29,179 nt of DNA from the NCBI GenBank assembly GCA_964247735.1, contig CAXTVS010000042.1, forward strand, positions 1 to 29,179. The letters run 5' to 3'. The first letter of the stretch is position 1; each line of letters opens with the position of its first letter. The DNA is from Lichenicola sp964247735 (lineage in GTDB: Bacteria; Pseudomonadota; Alphaproteobacteria; Acetobacterales; Acetobacteraceae). A program made the translations under genes and the position numbers. The notes under the pieces were generated by a model, which saw only the letters and a program-made list of their open reading frames with translations, was not told where the DNA came from and did no database searches. Shown piece after piece: positions 1-8,639 of this stretch.

Positions 1-1193
1 CCAAGGGCGCAGGCGACCTCGCCCGCATCAACGCCTTCGGCGCGGCCTGGATGGGTGTGCTGGTGATGCCGGTCTACGTCCCCTTCCTCCTGGCGCGCGG
101 CCTTCACGTCGGGGAGGTGCTCGACCTCCAGGCGATCTACAGCGTTGCGGTCATGCTGTTCGAGATCCCGACCGGAACGTTGTGCGACCTGCTCGGCCGG
201 CAGCGCGCGATCCTCCTGGCCGCCTCGATCAACGGTCTCGGCTTCCTGGGCTTCGCAGGCGCACACGGCTTCCTGGCCTATGCAGCGGTGCAGCTCGTGC
301 TCGCCGCCGCCTGGAGCCTGGTATCCGGCGCCGACGTGGCGCTGATCTACGACGTGCTGGAGCGGACCGGCGCCGACCGCGAGGCCAGGCGGCGGGCCCT
401 GGGCAACTACACGCTTGCGCAGGTCTGCGGCGAGGCGGCGGCCTCGCTGGCGGGAGGCGCGGTGGCCGCCTGGTCGCTGCGCGCGCTCGGCTGGGCCACC
501 GCGGCCGAAACCCTGCTGCCGCTGCTGCTCGCCCTCGGCCTGCCGAGGGACACCCGTCATCCGGGTGCCGCCGCCATGATGGTGCGCTCGATCCCGGATG
601 CCGTCCGGACCGTATTCCGCAACAGGCTGCCCCGCCTCCTCTTCATGAACTGGATCGCCTGGGGCCTGTCGACCTTCATAGCCGTCTGGCTGTTGCAGCC
701 CTACTGGCAGCAGCAGGGCATCGCCCTCCGCTGGTTCGGACTGCTCTGGGCCGGAACGCTGGTCACCGTCGGCATCGCCAGCCGCCTGGCGCCGGCGCTC
801 AGCCGATCGGTCGGGGACCGGGCGTCGCTGGTGATCCTTGCGGTTCTGCCGGTCGCCGCCTATGGCGGGATGGCAGCGTTCCAGGGGACGCCCGGCGTGC
901 TGGCCGGCTTCCTGTTCTACGCGAGCCGCGGCCTGAACGCCGTGATCCTGCGGGAAGCGTTCAACCAGCAGGTGCCGGATGCCCTGCGCGCCACCTTCAA
1001 CTCGCTGGGCAGCGGCGCCTCCCGGTTCGGCTATGCCCTCTGCGGCCCGCTGATCGGCCTTGTCATCGACCATGAGGGACTGCGTACGGCACTCGCCCTG
1101 CTTGCCCTGGCCTTCGTGCTGGTCTTCCTGGCGCTGGCCGTCCCTCTGGCGCGTCGCCTGCCGGGACGGGCCCTGCGGATCGCCGGGGAGTAG
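1..1193 (+). CDS. MFS transporter, 5'-truncated by window edge
   Basis: This is a polytopic inner-membrane protein of the major facilitator superfamily; the substrate cannot be told. The frame is open to the window edge, and an in-frame ATG lies at 51. The residues before that ATG (LARINAFGAAW) look like the start of the first membrane helix, so the real start is probably outside the window. The loop after the second helix reads GTLCDLLGRQRAILLAA, a good match to the MFS signature G-x-L-x-D-x-x-G-R-x-x. About eleven or twelve hydrophobic segments follow, with a basic central loop near residues 170-190 counted from position 51. The stop is TAG at 1191-1193. The gene is convergent with the small minus-strand gene ending at 1222. 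The family call is firm; an exporter of drugs or metabolites is only a guess. Confidence 0.85.
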   Translation, partial: KGAGDLARINAFGAAWMGVLVMPVYVPFLLARGLHVGEVLDLQAIYSVAVMLFEIPTGTLCDLLGRQRAILLAASINGLGFLGFAGAHGFLAYAAVQLVLAAAWSLVSGADVALIYDVLERTGADREARRRALGNYTLAQVCGEAAASLAGGAVAAWSLRALGWATAAETLLPLLLALGLPRDTRHPGAAAMMVRSIPDAVRTVFRNRLPRLLFMNWIAWGLSTFIAVWLLQPYWQQQGIALRWFGLLWAGTLVTVGIASRLAPALSRSVGDRASLVILAVLPVAAYGGMAAFQGTPGVLAGFLFYASRGLNAVILREAFNQQVPDALRATFNSLGSGASRFGYALCGPLIGLVIDHEGLRTALALLALAFVLVFLALAVPLARRLPGRALRIAGE

Positions 1194-1221
1194 GCGGCTC
1201 CCCGGGCGGGTCAGGACCGCG

Positions 1222-1398
1222 TCAGGACGTGGAGTCGTCCTTGCCCGACAGGACCGCGTCGGCGGCATCCTTGTCGAGCGCCTTGGCGGCGTCGGCAAGG
1301 AAGCTGCTTTCCTCGCGGTCTCCCTGCTGCTTCGCCTCGACGGCGTCCTTCGCCAGGTTCCTGGCCTCTTCCTCGCGTGAAACGTCCTTGTCGGCCAT
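1222..1398 (-). CDS. small, highly charged hypothetical protein (58 aa)
   Basis: The predicted protein is 58 residues, rich in Asp, Glu, Lys and Ala, with no hydrophobic segment, and most likely a soluble helical protein. It begins MADKDVSREEEARNLAKDAV. The frame stays open upstream for about 200 codons, but the ATG at 1398 is preceded by AGGAAGGAGA with good spacing, which decides this start. Upstream of it the translation becomes Arg/Gly-rich and loses protein character. The composition resembles small stress-related or DUF-type helical proteins, but no family is recognised. It runs convergent to the MFS gene with under 30 bp between their stops. Reality of the gene is likely; function unknown. 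Confidence 0.6.
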   Translation of the reverse strand: MADKDVSREEEARNLAKDAVEAKQQGDREESSFLADAAKALDKDAADAVLSGKDDSTS

Positions 1399-1903
1399 CG
1401 ACGGGTCTCCTTCCTGTCCGGTCCCGGAAGACACGCGCCACCACCCACCCTGGTTGCCGGGGCGCGCGGATCGTCCTCCTTCTCCCCGACGCTGGTCCCC
1501 GAGGACGTGGCCGTCGCCACGGCGATGCCGGTAGCCCGGCCGGCCGTCGCGCCGGGTCCTCGTGATCGCCGCCGACTGCTCCTGGTTGTTGCGGTCGAGC
1601 CGGATGGACGCGAACACGGCGCCCTTCTCCCGGCTGCCTGCTCCAGGCGGGTCCAGCTGAAGTCGGCCACCGATCCTGAGGCAGCCCGGCCATTCGCGGG
1701 CAGAGCCGGAACCCCCACCGTCACAGCGGACGCCGGGCCGGCATCCTGATACCGGATGTCCTGGTTGCACCTGTGCAGCGAACCGTTGAAGTTCGGACCT
1801 GGGCCCGCCTTCCGCGGTTGTCCGCGCCGGAGCGCACAGTCCGCCTCGGCCACGCGAACTCGCGACCCTCATGGCCGGCCATCGCCGCCCGGAGGATGAG
1901 CAC
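1399..1903. other. 505-bp stretch without a convincing gene
   Basis: Open frames exist on both strands because of the high GC, but their translations are Arg/Pro/Gly-rich and show no domain or ribosome binding site. The first bases on the minus strand carry the ribosome binding site of the 58-residue gene, so a promoter for that gene is presumably here. No clear promoter, terminator hairpin or repeat was identified. Confidence 0.4.
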
Positions 1904-2806
1904 TCACGGCGCCTTGGCCCGACGGGTCGCCTGCGCCCGCTCCAGGGATGCCGCCTTGCGACGTTCCTCCCGCAATGCCCCGATCGCCGGCTGCCACCAG
2001 CCACGCGCCAGCTCGGCCGGGCCGGGTGCTATCCGTGCGGGCCAGGCCCGGACCAGTTCGGCATGGCTCGGCCGGCGCCAACCCGCCCAGATCAGCGCGG
2101 CTTCGCCGGGAACGACGCCGGAATAGAAGCGGGCGGCGATGGTGGGCTCGACGAGCTCGCCGGTAACCGCCTCGAACACGACCGGCCCTGCGTGGGTCAT
2201 CAGCACGCGGCCGGGCGGCGGCAGTGCGTCCTCCGGCACCGGATACCGGTGTCGGCGGCGTTCGGCGGCCTCGGCCCGCCTGTCGCCCTGTTCCGACGAC
2301 GCCTGGCTGCTCTCCTGGCGCCTCCGCCGCGCCTCGGGCTCGGCCAGGCGGGCGGCCTCCTCGATGGCGGGCCAGCACCGGCGCAGCGCCTCGTATGACC
2401 GGAACGGCACCCGCCACGCCTTCGCGGCCGGGTCCCACCGGGCCCAGGGCACCGTTCGCAGCTCGGCGATGACGGTGCGTGAATACGGTGTCCGGACCGC
2501 GAGGTCGTCGGTGACCTCCAGGTAGGGGCTGGCGATCGGCTCGAACGCGAAGGCGTCGCGGCCGCGCCCGTCGGCGAAGGCCAGCACGCCCGGCCATTCC
2601 CGGCTCGCCCACGCCGCCAGGCGCCGCTCCGCCGTCGTGCCCGGCACGAACCAGGCTTGGAGGTCGTCGCGCCAACGGGCGCGTGGGAACGCCGTCCGGA
2701 AACACTCGACGGTCATGCGGTCGTAGGGGAAGGCCGCCGTCGCCCCGGGTGTGCCGTCGCCGTCGTCCCGCTGCGTCGCGCTGAACTCCGGCGTGGTGTC
2801 GCTCAC
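1904..2806 (-). CDS. protein with two HARP-like modules
   Basis: This 300-residue protein starts at a GTG preceded by GAAGGAACGG. Two segments share the pattern seen in HARP (HepA-related) domains, where a hydrophobic strand and helix are followed by a W-D/R-x-x-x-x-x-W-x-V-P turn. The first is at about residues 26-70 (ARWRDDLQAWFVPG), the second at about 93-150 (ARWDPAAKAWRVPF). A basic, Arg/Glu-rich linker near 155-185 leads to a C-terminal region of about 75 residues (RVLMTHAGPVVFEAV, then FYSGVVPGEAALIWAG). HARP domains in SMARCAL1-type helicases bind branched DNA and help annealing, but there is no helicase here, so a nucleic-acid role is inference. The downstream 58-residue gene is on the same strand but 500 bp away. 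The coding call is strong; the HARP call is moderate. Confidence 0.65.
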   Translation of the reverse strand: MSDTTPEFSATQRDDGDGTPGATAAFPYDRMTVECFRTAFPRARWRDDLQAWFVPGTTAERRLAAWASREWPGVLAFADGRGRDAFAFEPIASPYLEVTDDLAVRTPYSRTVIAELRTVPWARWDPAAKAWRVPFRSYEALRRCWPAIEEAARLAEPEARRRRQESSQASSEQGDRRAEAAERRRHRYPVPEDALPPPGRVLMTHAGPVVFEAVTGELVEPTIAARFYSGVVPGEAALIWAGWRRPSHAELVRAWPARIAPGPAELARGWWQPAIGALREERRKAASLERAQATRRAKAP

Positions 2807-2947
2807 CGGCCCGTTCCTTCCGTGACTGCCCAGCTTGCCATGCGTCGCATCCCGCGCGCAGTACCCGGCAACGGAGGGCGGTGCGTGCTCGTCTCCCGGA
2901 AGGGCTGCAGCACCGTGCGCATCAGGCGGGAGCTTGGGCCCTGGGAA

Positions 2948-3283
2948 TCAACCCTCGTGCACGACAACGCGCCTGGACCCGATGCGCGTCCGAACGCTGC
3001 CCGTCCGGTCCGGTCTGGCCGCGCCACCAGGCAACGGGCCGCCGGCCCAGCCGCTCGTCCAGTGCCGCAGCGGATGATCGCCCGGATCACCTCGCAGCCC
3101 GGTCCAGTCCGGGATCGAGGCGCACGACGCCGCCAGCACCGCGTCCTCCTGATCGAACATCACACGGATGCGCGTCCCGGCTCCGTCCAGCGAGTGGCCG
3201 AGCCGCCGCGCGACGTGGCGGACCCTGCCAGGCGGGATGTAATCCGCAATCGAGGCAGGACGCAGGTCCTGATCGTCCATCAT
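2948..3283 (-). CDS. hypothetical protein, doubtful (111 aa)
   Basis: The start chosen is the first of two adjacent ATG codons at 3283, with a weak GAGGA about nine bases upstream. The first 65 residues or so read like a real soluble protein (ASIADYIPPGRVRHVARRLG, then TRIRVMFDQEDAVLAASC). The last third turns Gly/Pro/Arg-rich and looks like read-through of a non-coding frame, so the gene may be truncated or frameshifted. No family is recognised. It lies between the HARP-like gene and the YcaQ-type glycosylase on the same strand, with 140-170 bp gaps on either side that hold nothing recognisable. It could be a spurious frame. Confidence 0.33.
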   Translation of the reverse strand: MMDDQDLRPASIADYIPPGRVRHVARRLGHSLDGAGTRIRVMFDQEDAVLAASCASIPDWTGLRGDPGDHPLRHWTSGWAGGPLPGGAARPDRTGSVRTRIGSRRVVVHEG

Positions 3284-3455
3284 GACGGTCCTCGTCCGGG
3301 GCGTGCTTCCCGACGACCGGGCGATGCGATCGATCCCGTGCACCCCTCATGACGACCCTGCCGGCGCCTCGCCACGCTGCTGCCCGGTCGCGGCGGAGGG
3401 CCTGTCCGGGATCTTGCCGAAGAGCCCACGGTCCGGTTCCCGCCGCCCTCCGCCC

Positions 3456-4628
3456 TCATGCCGTCGCGCTTCCGAACGGCAGGCCGACGACGTGGTCGAG
3501 GTCCAGCCAATGCGCCAGCGACGCCAGCTCGCCTGCGAGCGCGTCGCCCGTGTCTCCGGGGGCATGCGTTTCAAGATGCGCGGCATGGACGACGAGGCGT
3601 CGCCCCTGCCGGTCCGCCTTCAGGTCGACGCGGGCCACCAGGCGCTCGCCGAGCAGGAAGGGCAGCACGTAGTAGCCGTGCTGGCGCTTGTCCGCGGGCG
3701 TGTAGATCTCGATCCGGTAGGTGAACCCGAACAGGCGCCCGGCCCGCGCCCGCTCCCAGATCAGGGGATCGAACGGCGCGAGCAGCGCCTGTCCCGCGAT
3801 GCGGCGCGGGTGGCGCGCATCGCGGTGACGAAACGCGGCTGGCCAGCCGGGCACCTTGACGGCGACGAGCACGCCGTCCTCGCGAAGCGACGCGAGTGCC
3901 GGCGCCGCCTCCTCCGGCCGCAGCCGGAAGTAGTCCCGCAGCTCGGACGCGGTGGCGATCCCGAGCGCCCGGGCGGCACGCTCGACCAGCGCGCGATGCG
4001 CCTCGGCCGCGGGCGGCGTCGGCAGCGCCAGGATGTCCGCCGGGATGACCCGCTCCGTCAGGTCGTAGACCCGCTCGAAGCTCCGCCGCCGCGTACGGGT
4101 CGTCACGTGCCCGGCCCAGAACAGCCACTCGAGGATGGCCTTGGGCTCGCTCCACTCCCACCAGCCCGGACGACCGCTGCCGAGGTCGGATGCGGCCACC
4201 GGCCCGTCGCTCCTGATCCGCTCAAGCACCGCCATGGCCTCCGGCCGCCGCCCGGTGGCGAACGGACGCAGGCGCGCCCATCCCGCGTTCCCGCGGTCCG
4301 CCTGCGCCATCCGCCACCGCAGCAAGGGAAACGAGTGCAGCGGAAGGAGCGACGCCTCGTGCGCCCAGTATTCGAACAACCGTCGTCCGCCCGGTCGTCC
4401 CCAGGCCGCCCGGTCGATCAGCGCACGGTCGTACGCGCCGAGCCTGGAGAACGCCGGCAGGTAGTGCGCCCGCGTCAGCACGTTCACGCTGTCGATCTGG
4501 AACAACCCGAGCCGGTCGATGCTGCGCCGCAGATGCCCTGCATCCACGCGCGCCGGCCTGGGCTGTCCGAAGCCTTGCGCCGCCAGGACGATGCGCCGGG
4601 CCTCGTCGACGCTGACATGCTCGATCAC
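3456..4628 (-). CDS. YcaQ-family (HTH_42) winged-helix DNA glycosylase
   Basis: The 390-residue product matches the HTH_42/YcaQ family, whose characterised members remove bulky N7-alkylguanine adducts and unhook interstrand crosslinks, as E. coli YcaQ does. The N-terminal region reads RRSIDRLGLFQIDSVNVLTR. Its Q44-I45-D46 triplet fits the catalytic Q-hydrophobic-D motif of the YcaQ/AlkX branch, as opposed to the Q-x-Q of the AlkZ branch. Downstream features also fit: FEYWAHEASLLP near 85-100, a tryptophan-rich winged-helix region (GWWEWSEPKAILEWLFWAG), and the C-terminal FDPLIWERARAGRLFGFTY with LPFLLGERLVARVDLKADR. The start is a GTG, because the frame is closed just upstream (stop at 4638-4640) and there is no nearby ATG; its ribosome binding site is weak. 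Length is normal for the family. It appears monocistronic. Confidence 0.85.
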   Translation of the reverse strand: MIEHVSVDEARRIVLAAQGFGQPRPARVDAGHLRRSIDRLGLFQIDSVNVLTRAHYLPAFSRLGAYDRALIDRAAWGRPGGRRLFEYWAHEASLLPLHSFPLLRWRMAQADRGNAGWARLRPFATGRRPEAMAVLERIRSDGPVAASDLGSGRPGWWEWSEPKAILEWLFWAGHVTTRTRRRSFERVYDLTERVIPADILALPTPPAAEAHRALVERAARALGIATASELRDYFRLRPEEAAPALASLREDGVLVAVKVPGWPAAFRHRDARHPRRIAGQALLAPFDPLIWERARAGRLFGFTYRIEIYTPADKRQHGYYVLPFLLGERLVARVDLKADRQGRRLVVHAAHLETHAPGDTGDALAGELASLAHWLDLDHVVGLPFGSATA

Positions 4629-5154
4629 CCGGGAAGGTCACCACGAAGGGCCGCCTGCCACAACCGCATCGGGGGCGTGGTGCGGGCGGGCGGAGCATGT
4701 CCCGGACGTCGCGGCGCCTCCAGCCCGTGCGGCTTCACCGCCCAGGGCGACCATACCCCGATCCCGCAGGCCGTCCTTGTCGGCATCCGGACGCCGGCCG
4801 TCGAGGACGTCGCGCACGAGGCCGCCCTCGAGGAGCGGGCCCGGATGCGACCGTGCCGTCCGTCACCCGCCGGGACCGTGGGCGCGCCGCACGACGCGAG
4901 ATGGCGGAGAACGTGCCGGTGCTGCCCTGCGCCCGTCAGAAGCCCGAACGGCGCGGTGTGGGCGCGCACGGCTGTCCGAGGAACACGACGAGACCGGCAG
5001 GGTGCTGACGGTGCCTGGCCTCACGGCGCGGCTGCGGCCGGGCTTCGGTACGCTCCAGGTCGGGCGGCACCCGGCGGGCATGGCCGGTGGACGGTTGATG
5101 GGTCGCGGGCCGGCGAAGAACCCGGCTGCGCCGTCAAACGTTCGGGTCCCCGCC
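4629..5154. other. 526-bp intergenic stretch, no gene seen
   Basis: The region separates the divergent YcaQ-type and aldo/keto reductase genes and should hold both promoters. Frames are open on both strands, including a long plus-strand frame that runs into the reductase, but their translations are Arg/Pro/Ala-rich and lack any domain. I see no convincing -35/-10 pair, palindrome or terminator. Confidence 0.4.
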
Positions 5155-5176
5155 CGGAGGACGTGCGGAGGACGTG
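5155..5176 (+). promoter_or_regulatory. tandemly duplicated Shine-Dalgarno region
   Basis: An 11-base unit, CGGAGGACGTG, occurs twice in perfect tandem (5155-5165 and 5166-5176) directly before the ATG at 5178. Each copy carries GGAGG. The downstream copy is six bases from the start codon, an ideal spacing; the upstream copy is 17 bases away and would be a standby site at best. Confidence 0.7.
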
Positions 5177-5177
5177 C

Positions 5178-6125
5178 ATGGAAACGCGAACCCTTGGACG
5201 CTCCGGCGTCGCCATCCCGCCCGTGATGATCGGCGGCAACGTGTTCGGCTGGACTGCGGACAGGGAGGCGTCGTTCCGCGTGCTCGACGCGTGCCTCGAC
5301 GCCGGGCTGAACGCCATCGACACCGCGGACGTTTATTCCGCCTGGGCGCCCGGCCACCAGGGCGGCGAGTCCGAGACCGTGATCGGCGACTGGCTGAGCC
5401 GGCGTGGCGGCCGCGACCGCGTCGTCATCGCCACCAAGGTCGGCATGAAGATGGGTTCCGGCGAGGAGGGACTGGCGCCCGGCTGGATCACGCGGGAGGT
5501 CGAGGCGTCGCTGCAACGTCTGCAAACCGACTACATCGACCTGTACCAGGCGCATCGCGACGACGAGGCGACGCCTCTCGCGGACACGCTCGGTGCCTTC
5601 GGCCGCCTGATCGAGCAGGGAAAGGTGCGCGCGATCGGCGCCTCCAACTACACCGCCGCCCGCCTGCGGGAGGCGCTGCGCACCAGCGGCCGGCTCGGCC
5701 TGCCGCGCTACGAGTCGCTGCAACCGCACTACAACCTGATGGAACGGACGAGCTACGAGGACGAACTCGACGAGTTCTGCCGCGGCGAGGGGATCGGCGT
5801 GATCCCCTACTTCGCGCTCGCGGCCGGCTTCCTGACCGGCAAGTACCGGTCGGAGGCCGACCTGGCGAAAAGCCCGCGAGGCGGCGGCGTGAGGAAGTAC
5901 CTGGACGCGCGCGGCCGGAAGGTGCTGGCGGCGCTGGACGAGGTGGCGGCGCGGCTCGGTGCGACGCCTGCGGAGGTGGCGGTTGCCTGGCTCGCCGCCC
6001 GCCCGGGCATCACCGCACCGATCGCGAGCGCGACGACCCCCGAACAGGTTGCCGGGCTGGCGCGGGCGGCGACGCTGAGGCTCGACCAGGCGGCGGTCGA
6101 CGCGCTCGACGCGGCAAGCGGCTGA
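5178..6125 (+). CDS. aldo/keto reductase
   Basis: The product is a 315-residue NAD(P)H-dependent oxidoreductase of the AKR superfamily, a soluble TIM barrel reducing aldehydes or ketones. The catalytic tetrad is complete: D48 and Y53 (AIDTADVYS), K87 (IATKVG) and H126 (LYQAHRDD). Other family marks are the N-terminal RTLGRSGVAIPPVMIGGNVF, the KVRAIGASNYTA strand and the C-terminal coenzyme region IASATTPEQV. It resembles the subgroup often annotated as general aldo/keto reductase or YajO-like. The start is fixed by GGAGG six bases upstream; the much longer open frame upstream is not protein-like. The next gene on this strand is the permease 220 bp downstream, so co-transcription is possible but unproven. 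The substrate is unknown. Confidence 0.9.
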   Translation: METRTLGRSGVAIPPVMIGGNVFGWTADREASFRVLDACLDAGLNAIDTADVYSAWAPGHQGGESETVIGDWLSRRGGRDRVVIATKVGMKMGSGEEGLAPGWITREVEASLQRLQTDYIDLYQAHRDDEATPLADTLGAFGRLIEQGKVRAIGASNYTAARLREALRTSGRLGLPRYESLQPHYNLMERTSYEDELDEFCRGEGIGVIPYFALAAGFLTGKYRSEADLAKSPRGGGVRKYLDARGRKVLAALDEVAARLGATPAEVAVAWLAARPGITAPIASATTPEQVAGLARAATLRLDQAAVDALDAASG

Positions 6126-6345
6126 CGGGCGCGCGAGCCTCGTCCGCCGACCGCGTCCACGGGATCGGGCCAGTCGGCGCCGACGCGCACCACGCGTGGC
6201 GTCGCATCCGGTCAGGCTCCACGTCCGGTCCCGGAGCGCGCCGGAGCGGCGGGTCGCCCTGCGCCCGTCGCCGCCGGACGTCGACACGGCGGCCGATCCG
6301 GAGCGGGCACGGGATTTGCTGGCCGGGCGCCAGGGAGCCCTCCGC

Positions 6346-7728
6346 ATGACCGTCACAGTCCCGCCTGTCCCTGCCCTGCGACGCGAGATGAGCGGAACGG
6401 ACGGGCTGCTCGTCACCTTGGCCGGGCTGTCGCCAAGCATCGGCGTGTTCATCGTCGGCTCCGACGTGATCCACATGGTGGGCAGCGGGGCGGTGCCCTG
6501 CTTCCTGGCCGCCGTGGTCCTCGGCATCGCCATGGCGTCGGTCTATGCCGAGCTGGGATCGTCCATGCCCAGCGCGGGCGGCGAGTACACCATCGCCGGG
6601 CGCCTGCTGGGGCCGGATGCAGGCTTCGCCATGCTGTCGGTCAACCTGTGCGGCCTGTGCCTGGCGATGTCGCTGTCCAGCCTGGGGATCGCCGGCTACC
6701 TGCGTGCGGTGCTGCCGGGCCTGCCCGTGATGCCCACGGCGCTGGGCCTGGTCGTGGCGGTGACGGGTCTCGCGGTGCTCAGGATCCGGGTGAACGCGCT
6801 GGTCACCGGGGTGCTCCTGGGATGCGAGATGGCGTCGCTGGCCGCCACCGCCTGGCTCGGCTTCGCCCACGTGCAGCCGGGAGGAGCCGCACGGCTGCTG
6901 CACCCGATGATGGCCGGCCCGGCCGGCACGTTGCACGCGGTGCCGCTCGCCGTGCTGGGCGTGGGCGCCGCCGGCGGCATCTACGCGTTCAACGGCTACG
7001 GCTCGGTGATCTTCTTCGGCGAGGAGATGCGCGACGCGCGGCGCAGCGTGGCTGCCATCGTCTACGGCTCGCTGGCCATCGCCGCGGTGACCGAGCTCGT
7101 GCCGATGGCCGGGATCGTCATGGGCGCTCCCGACCTGGCCCGGCTTGCGTCGGCGCCGGCCCCGGTCGTGCAGTTCATCGAGGAAGCGGGCGGGACGGTG
7201 TTCGCCCGCGTCATGAGCCTGGCCGTGGCGGCGGCCATCTTCAACACGATGATCGCGATCATGCTGAGCGCGGGACGCCAGCTCTATGCCAGCGCGCGCG
7301 ACGAGGCGTGGCCGCGAGGCGGACGGCACCTCGCCGCCCTGCACCCCCGCTTCGGTTCCCCGCACGTCGCGACCCTGGTGGTCGGCGCCGCCGCCCTGGC
7401 CTGCTGCCTCCTGCCCGCGAGCGTGCTCGTGACCATCCTGGCCAACGGCAACGTCGCCACCTACGCGACCCTGTGCCTGGCGGCGATCGCCGGGCGCCGC
7501 AGCGGCCTGACCGCCGACACCCGGGCGCGGGCGCCCTTCTTCCCGCTGGGCCCGGCCTGCGTGCTTCTGGCGCTGGCCGGCGTGGTCTGGGCGGACCTGC
7601 TCGATCCGGCGACCGGCGTGCCCGGGTTGCTGGCCATGCTGGCGATCGTGGGCCTGGGGGTGGGGGTGCACCGGCTGGTGGTGCGCGGCAACCCGGCCTG
7701 GGGACACCGGGACCGGCCGTCCTTCTGA
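6346..7728 (+). CDS. APC-family amino acid permease
   Basis: This 460-residue inner-membrane protein has about twelve hydrophobic segments and belongs to the amino acid-polyamine-organocation superfamily. The first helix contains LVTLAGLSPSIGVFIVGSD, and the second to third helices carry YAELGSSMPSAGGEYTIAGR, a classic APC signature (E-L-x-S-x-x-P-x-x-G-G-x-Y). GIYAFNGYGSVIFFGEEMRD matches the region before helix 7, where eukaryotic and bacterial APC members read G-Y-x-x-x-x-x-x-E-E. The start was chosen at the ATG at 6346, preceded by GGGAG at about nine bases; the frame is open further upstream but is not hydrophobic there. The likely substrate is an amino acid or amine, not resolvable from sequence. 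Its 3' end faces the DUF2306-like gene across 261 bp in which no clear terminator was seen. Confidence 0.87.
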   Translation: MTVTVPPVPALRREMSGTDGLLVTLAGLSPSIGVFIVGSDVIHMVGSGAVPCFLAAVVLGIAMASVYAELGSSMPSAGGEYTIAGRLLGPDAGFAMLSVNLCGLCLAMSLSSLGIAGYLRAVLPGLPVMPTALGLVVAVTGLAVLRIRVNALVTGVLLGCEMASLAATAWLGFAHVQPGGAARLLHPMMAGPAGTLHAVPLAVLGVGAAGGIYAFNGYGSVIFFGEEMRDARRSVAAIVYGSLAIAAVTELVPMAGIVMGAPDLARLASAPAPVVQFIEEAGGTVFARVMSLAVAAAIFNTMIAIMLSAGRQLYASARDEAWPRGGRHLAALHPRFGSPHVATLVVGAAALACCLLPASVLVTILANGNVATYATLCLAAIAGRRSGLTADTRARAPFFPLGPACVLLALAGVVWADLLDPATGVPGLLAMLAIVGLGVGVHRLVVRGNPAWGHRDRPSF

Positions 7729-7989
7729 TCGACGTCGCCCAGCCCGGGCATCAGGCCGCATGGAGCCTGCGGCAGCGACACCTGATGGACACCGTTGCCC
7801 AGAACGGGCGTTCGTGTCCCCGAGCGGCGGCAGCGCCGACGGTGGACGTCCGCTTGTCGCCCCCGGCACGCCCGGAGCGCCCGGTCGGCGTCCCGCGCGG
7901 TGCCGCTGCAGCAGCACCCTGTCCGTCCACTGATCCGTCCCGTTGCGGACAACGGAGTGCCGCTTGTCTGCGCTCTTTTCGCGCCTTGT

Positions 7990-8616
7990 TCAGCCGATGC
8001 CCGTCCGAACGCCGACGGGTGCCGCATGGCGCATGCTGGCCCAGGTGATCAGCAGGGTGCCGATGATCGTCGGGACGATGAAGGTGACCGGCTTCGGCAG
8101 GAAGCCGACGTTCACGACCACGAAGGCAGTGGCGGTCGCGACGTAGGCGCCTCCCATCCCCGCGATGTGGGCCAGCAGCCAATCCGGACCCGAGGCGCGT
8201 TGCAGGTACCATTGCCGGGCCGCCAGGATCAGGCTGCCCACGCCGAAGAACAGGCCGGTCACGTCCAGCGCCGAGGTGCTGCGCCACGACAGCCAGATGC
8301 CGAAGCCGGCCAACAACAGGCACGACATCCCGTCCATCCGCCAGGGACGCGTCCCGCGCCGGAACGAGGCCGCCCGCATCCCGGAGAAGATCAGGAAGGC
8401 TGTCAGTGCGGCGATCGTCAGCAGCAGAGTGCTGTGCACGACCAGGGCCAGCACGAAGGCCGACACCGCGCTGCAGCCCATCGCGGTGCAGAAGACGAAG
8501 CCTGCCCGGCGGTGGAGCCGTCCGCCCTTTCGCGCCAGCATCGGCACCGGCCCGGCCAGCAGGGCCGCGCTCCCGCCAACGACGTGCAATCCCAGCAGGA
8601 GCCCGAAGGCGGTCAT
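7990..8616 (-). CDS. DUF2306-like polytopic membrane protein
   Basis: The protein has 208 residues with about seven predicted membrane helices and short loops. The N-terminal part, LHVVGGSAALLAGPVPMLAR followed by KGGRLHRRAGFVFCTAM, has the pattern of DUF2306-type membrane proteins: a glycine-rich first helix, then a basic loop with a conserved L-H-R and a G-F/Y. The function of that family is not established. The gene is transcribed away from a TetR-type regulator with 98 bp between start codons, a layout typical of a repressor controlling its neighbour. There is no signal peptide beyond the first helix. The family call is moderate, membrane location is firm. Confidence 0.7.
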   Translation of the reverse strand: MTAFGLLLGLHVVGGSAALLAGPVPMLARKGGRLHRRAGFVFCTAMGCSAVSAFVLALVVHSTLLLTIAALTAFLIFSGMRAASFRRGTRPWRMDGMSCLLLAGFGIWLSWRSTSALDVTGLFFGVGSLILAARQWYLQRASGPDWLLAHIAGMGGAYVATATAFVVVNVGFLPKPVTFIVPTIIGTLLITWASMRHAAPVGVRTGIG

Positions 8617-8639
8617 CGCGGTCGCCCTATCTTGACAAC

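Noticed and set aside
1399..2004. N-terminal extension of the 58-residue protein to 260 residues
   Set aside because: The extra part is Arg/Gly/Ser-rich and overlaps the HARP-like gene's 3' end. The start at 1398 has a strong ribosome binding site.
4625..4969. Minus-strand frame of about 114 codons upstream of the YcaQ-type gene
   Set aside because: The translation is Arg/Pro/Ala-rich, has no family resemblance and lacks a ribosome binding site.
3282..5177. Upstream extension of the aldo/keto reductase into a 947-codon fusion
   Set aside because: The extension is antisense to the YcaQ-type gene and not protein-like. The reductase has its own Shine-Dalgarno and a family-typical N-terminus at 5178.
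4863..6533. Long open frame on the minus strand opposite the aldo/keto reductase
   Set aside because: It is antisense to a gene with a full catalytic tetrad. Its translation is Arg/Ala/His-rich with no domain, as expected from high GC at third positions of the true frame.
6010..7917. 635-codon minus-strand frame opposite the APC permease
   Set aside because: It runs through the whole permease in antisense with His/Gln/Gly-rich composition and no domain.
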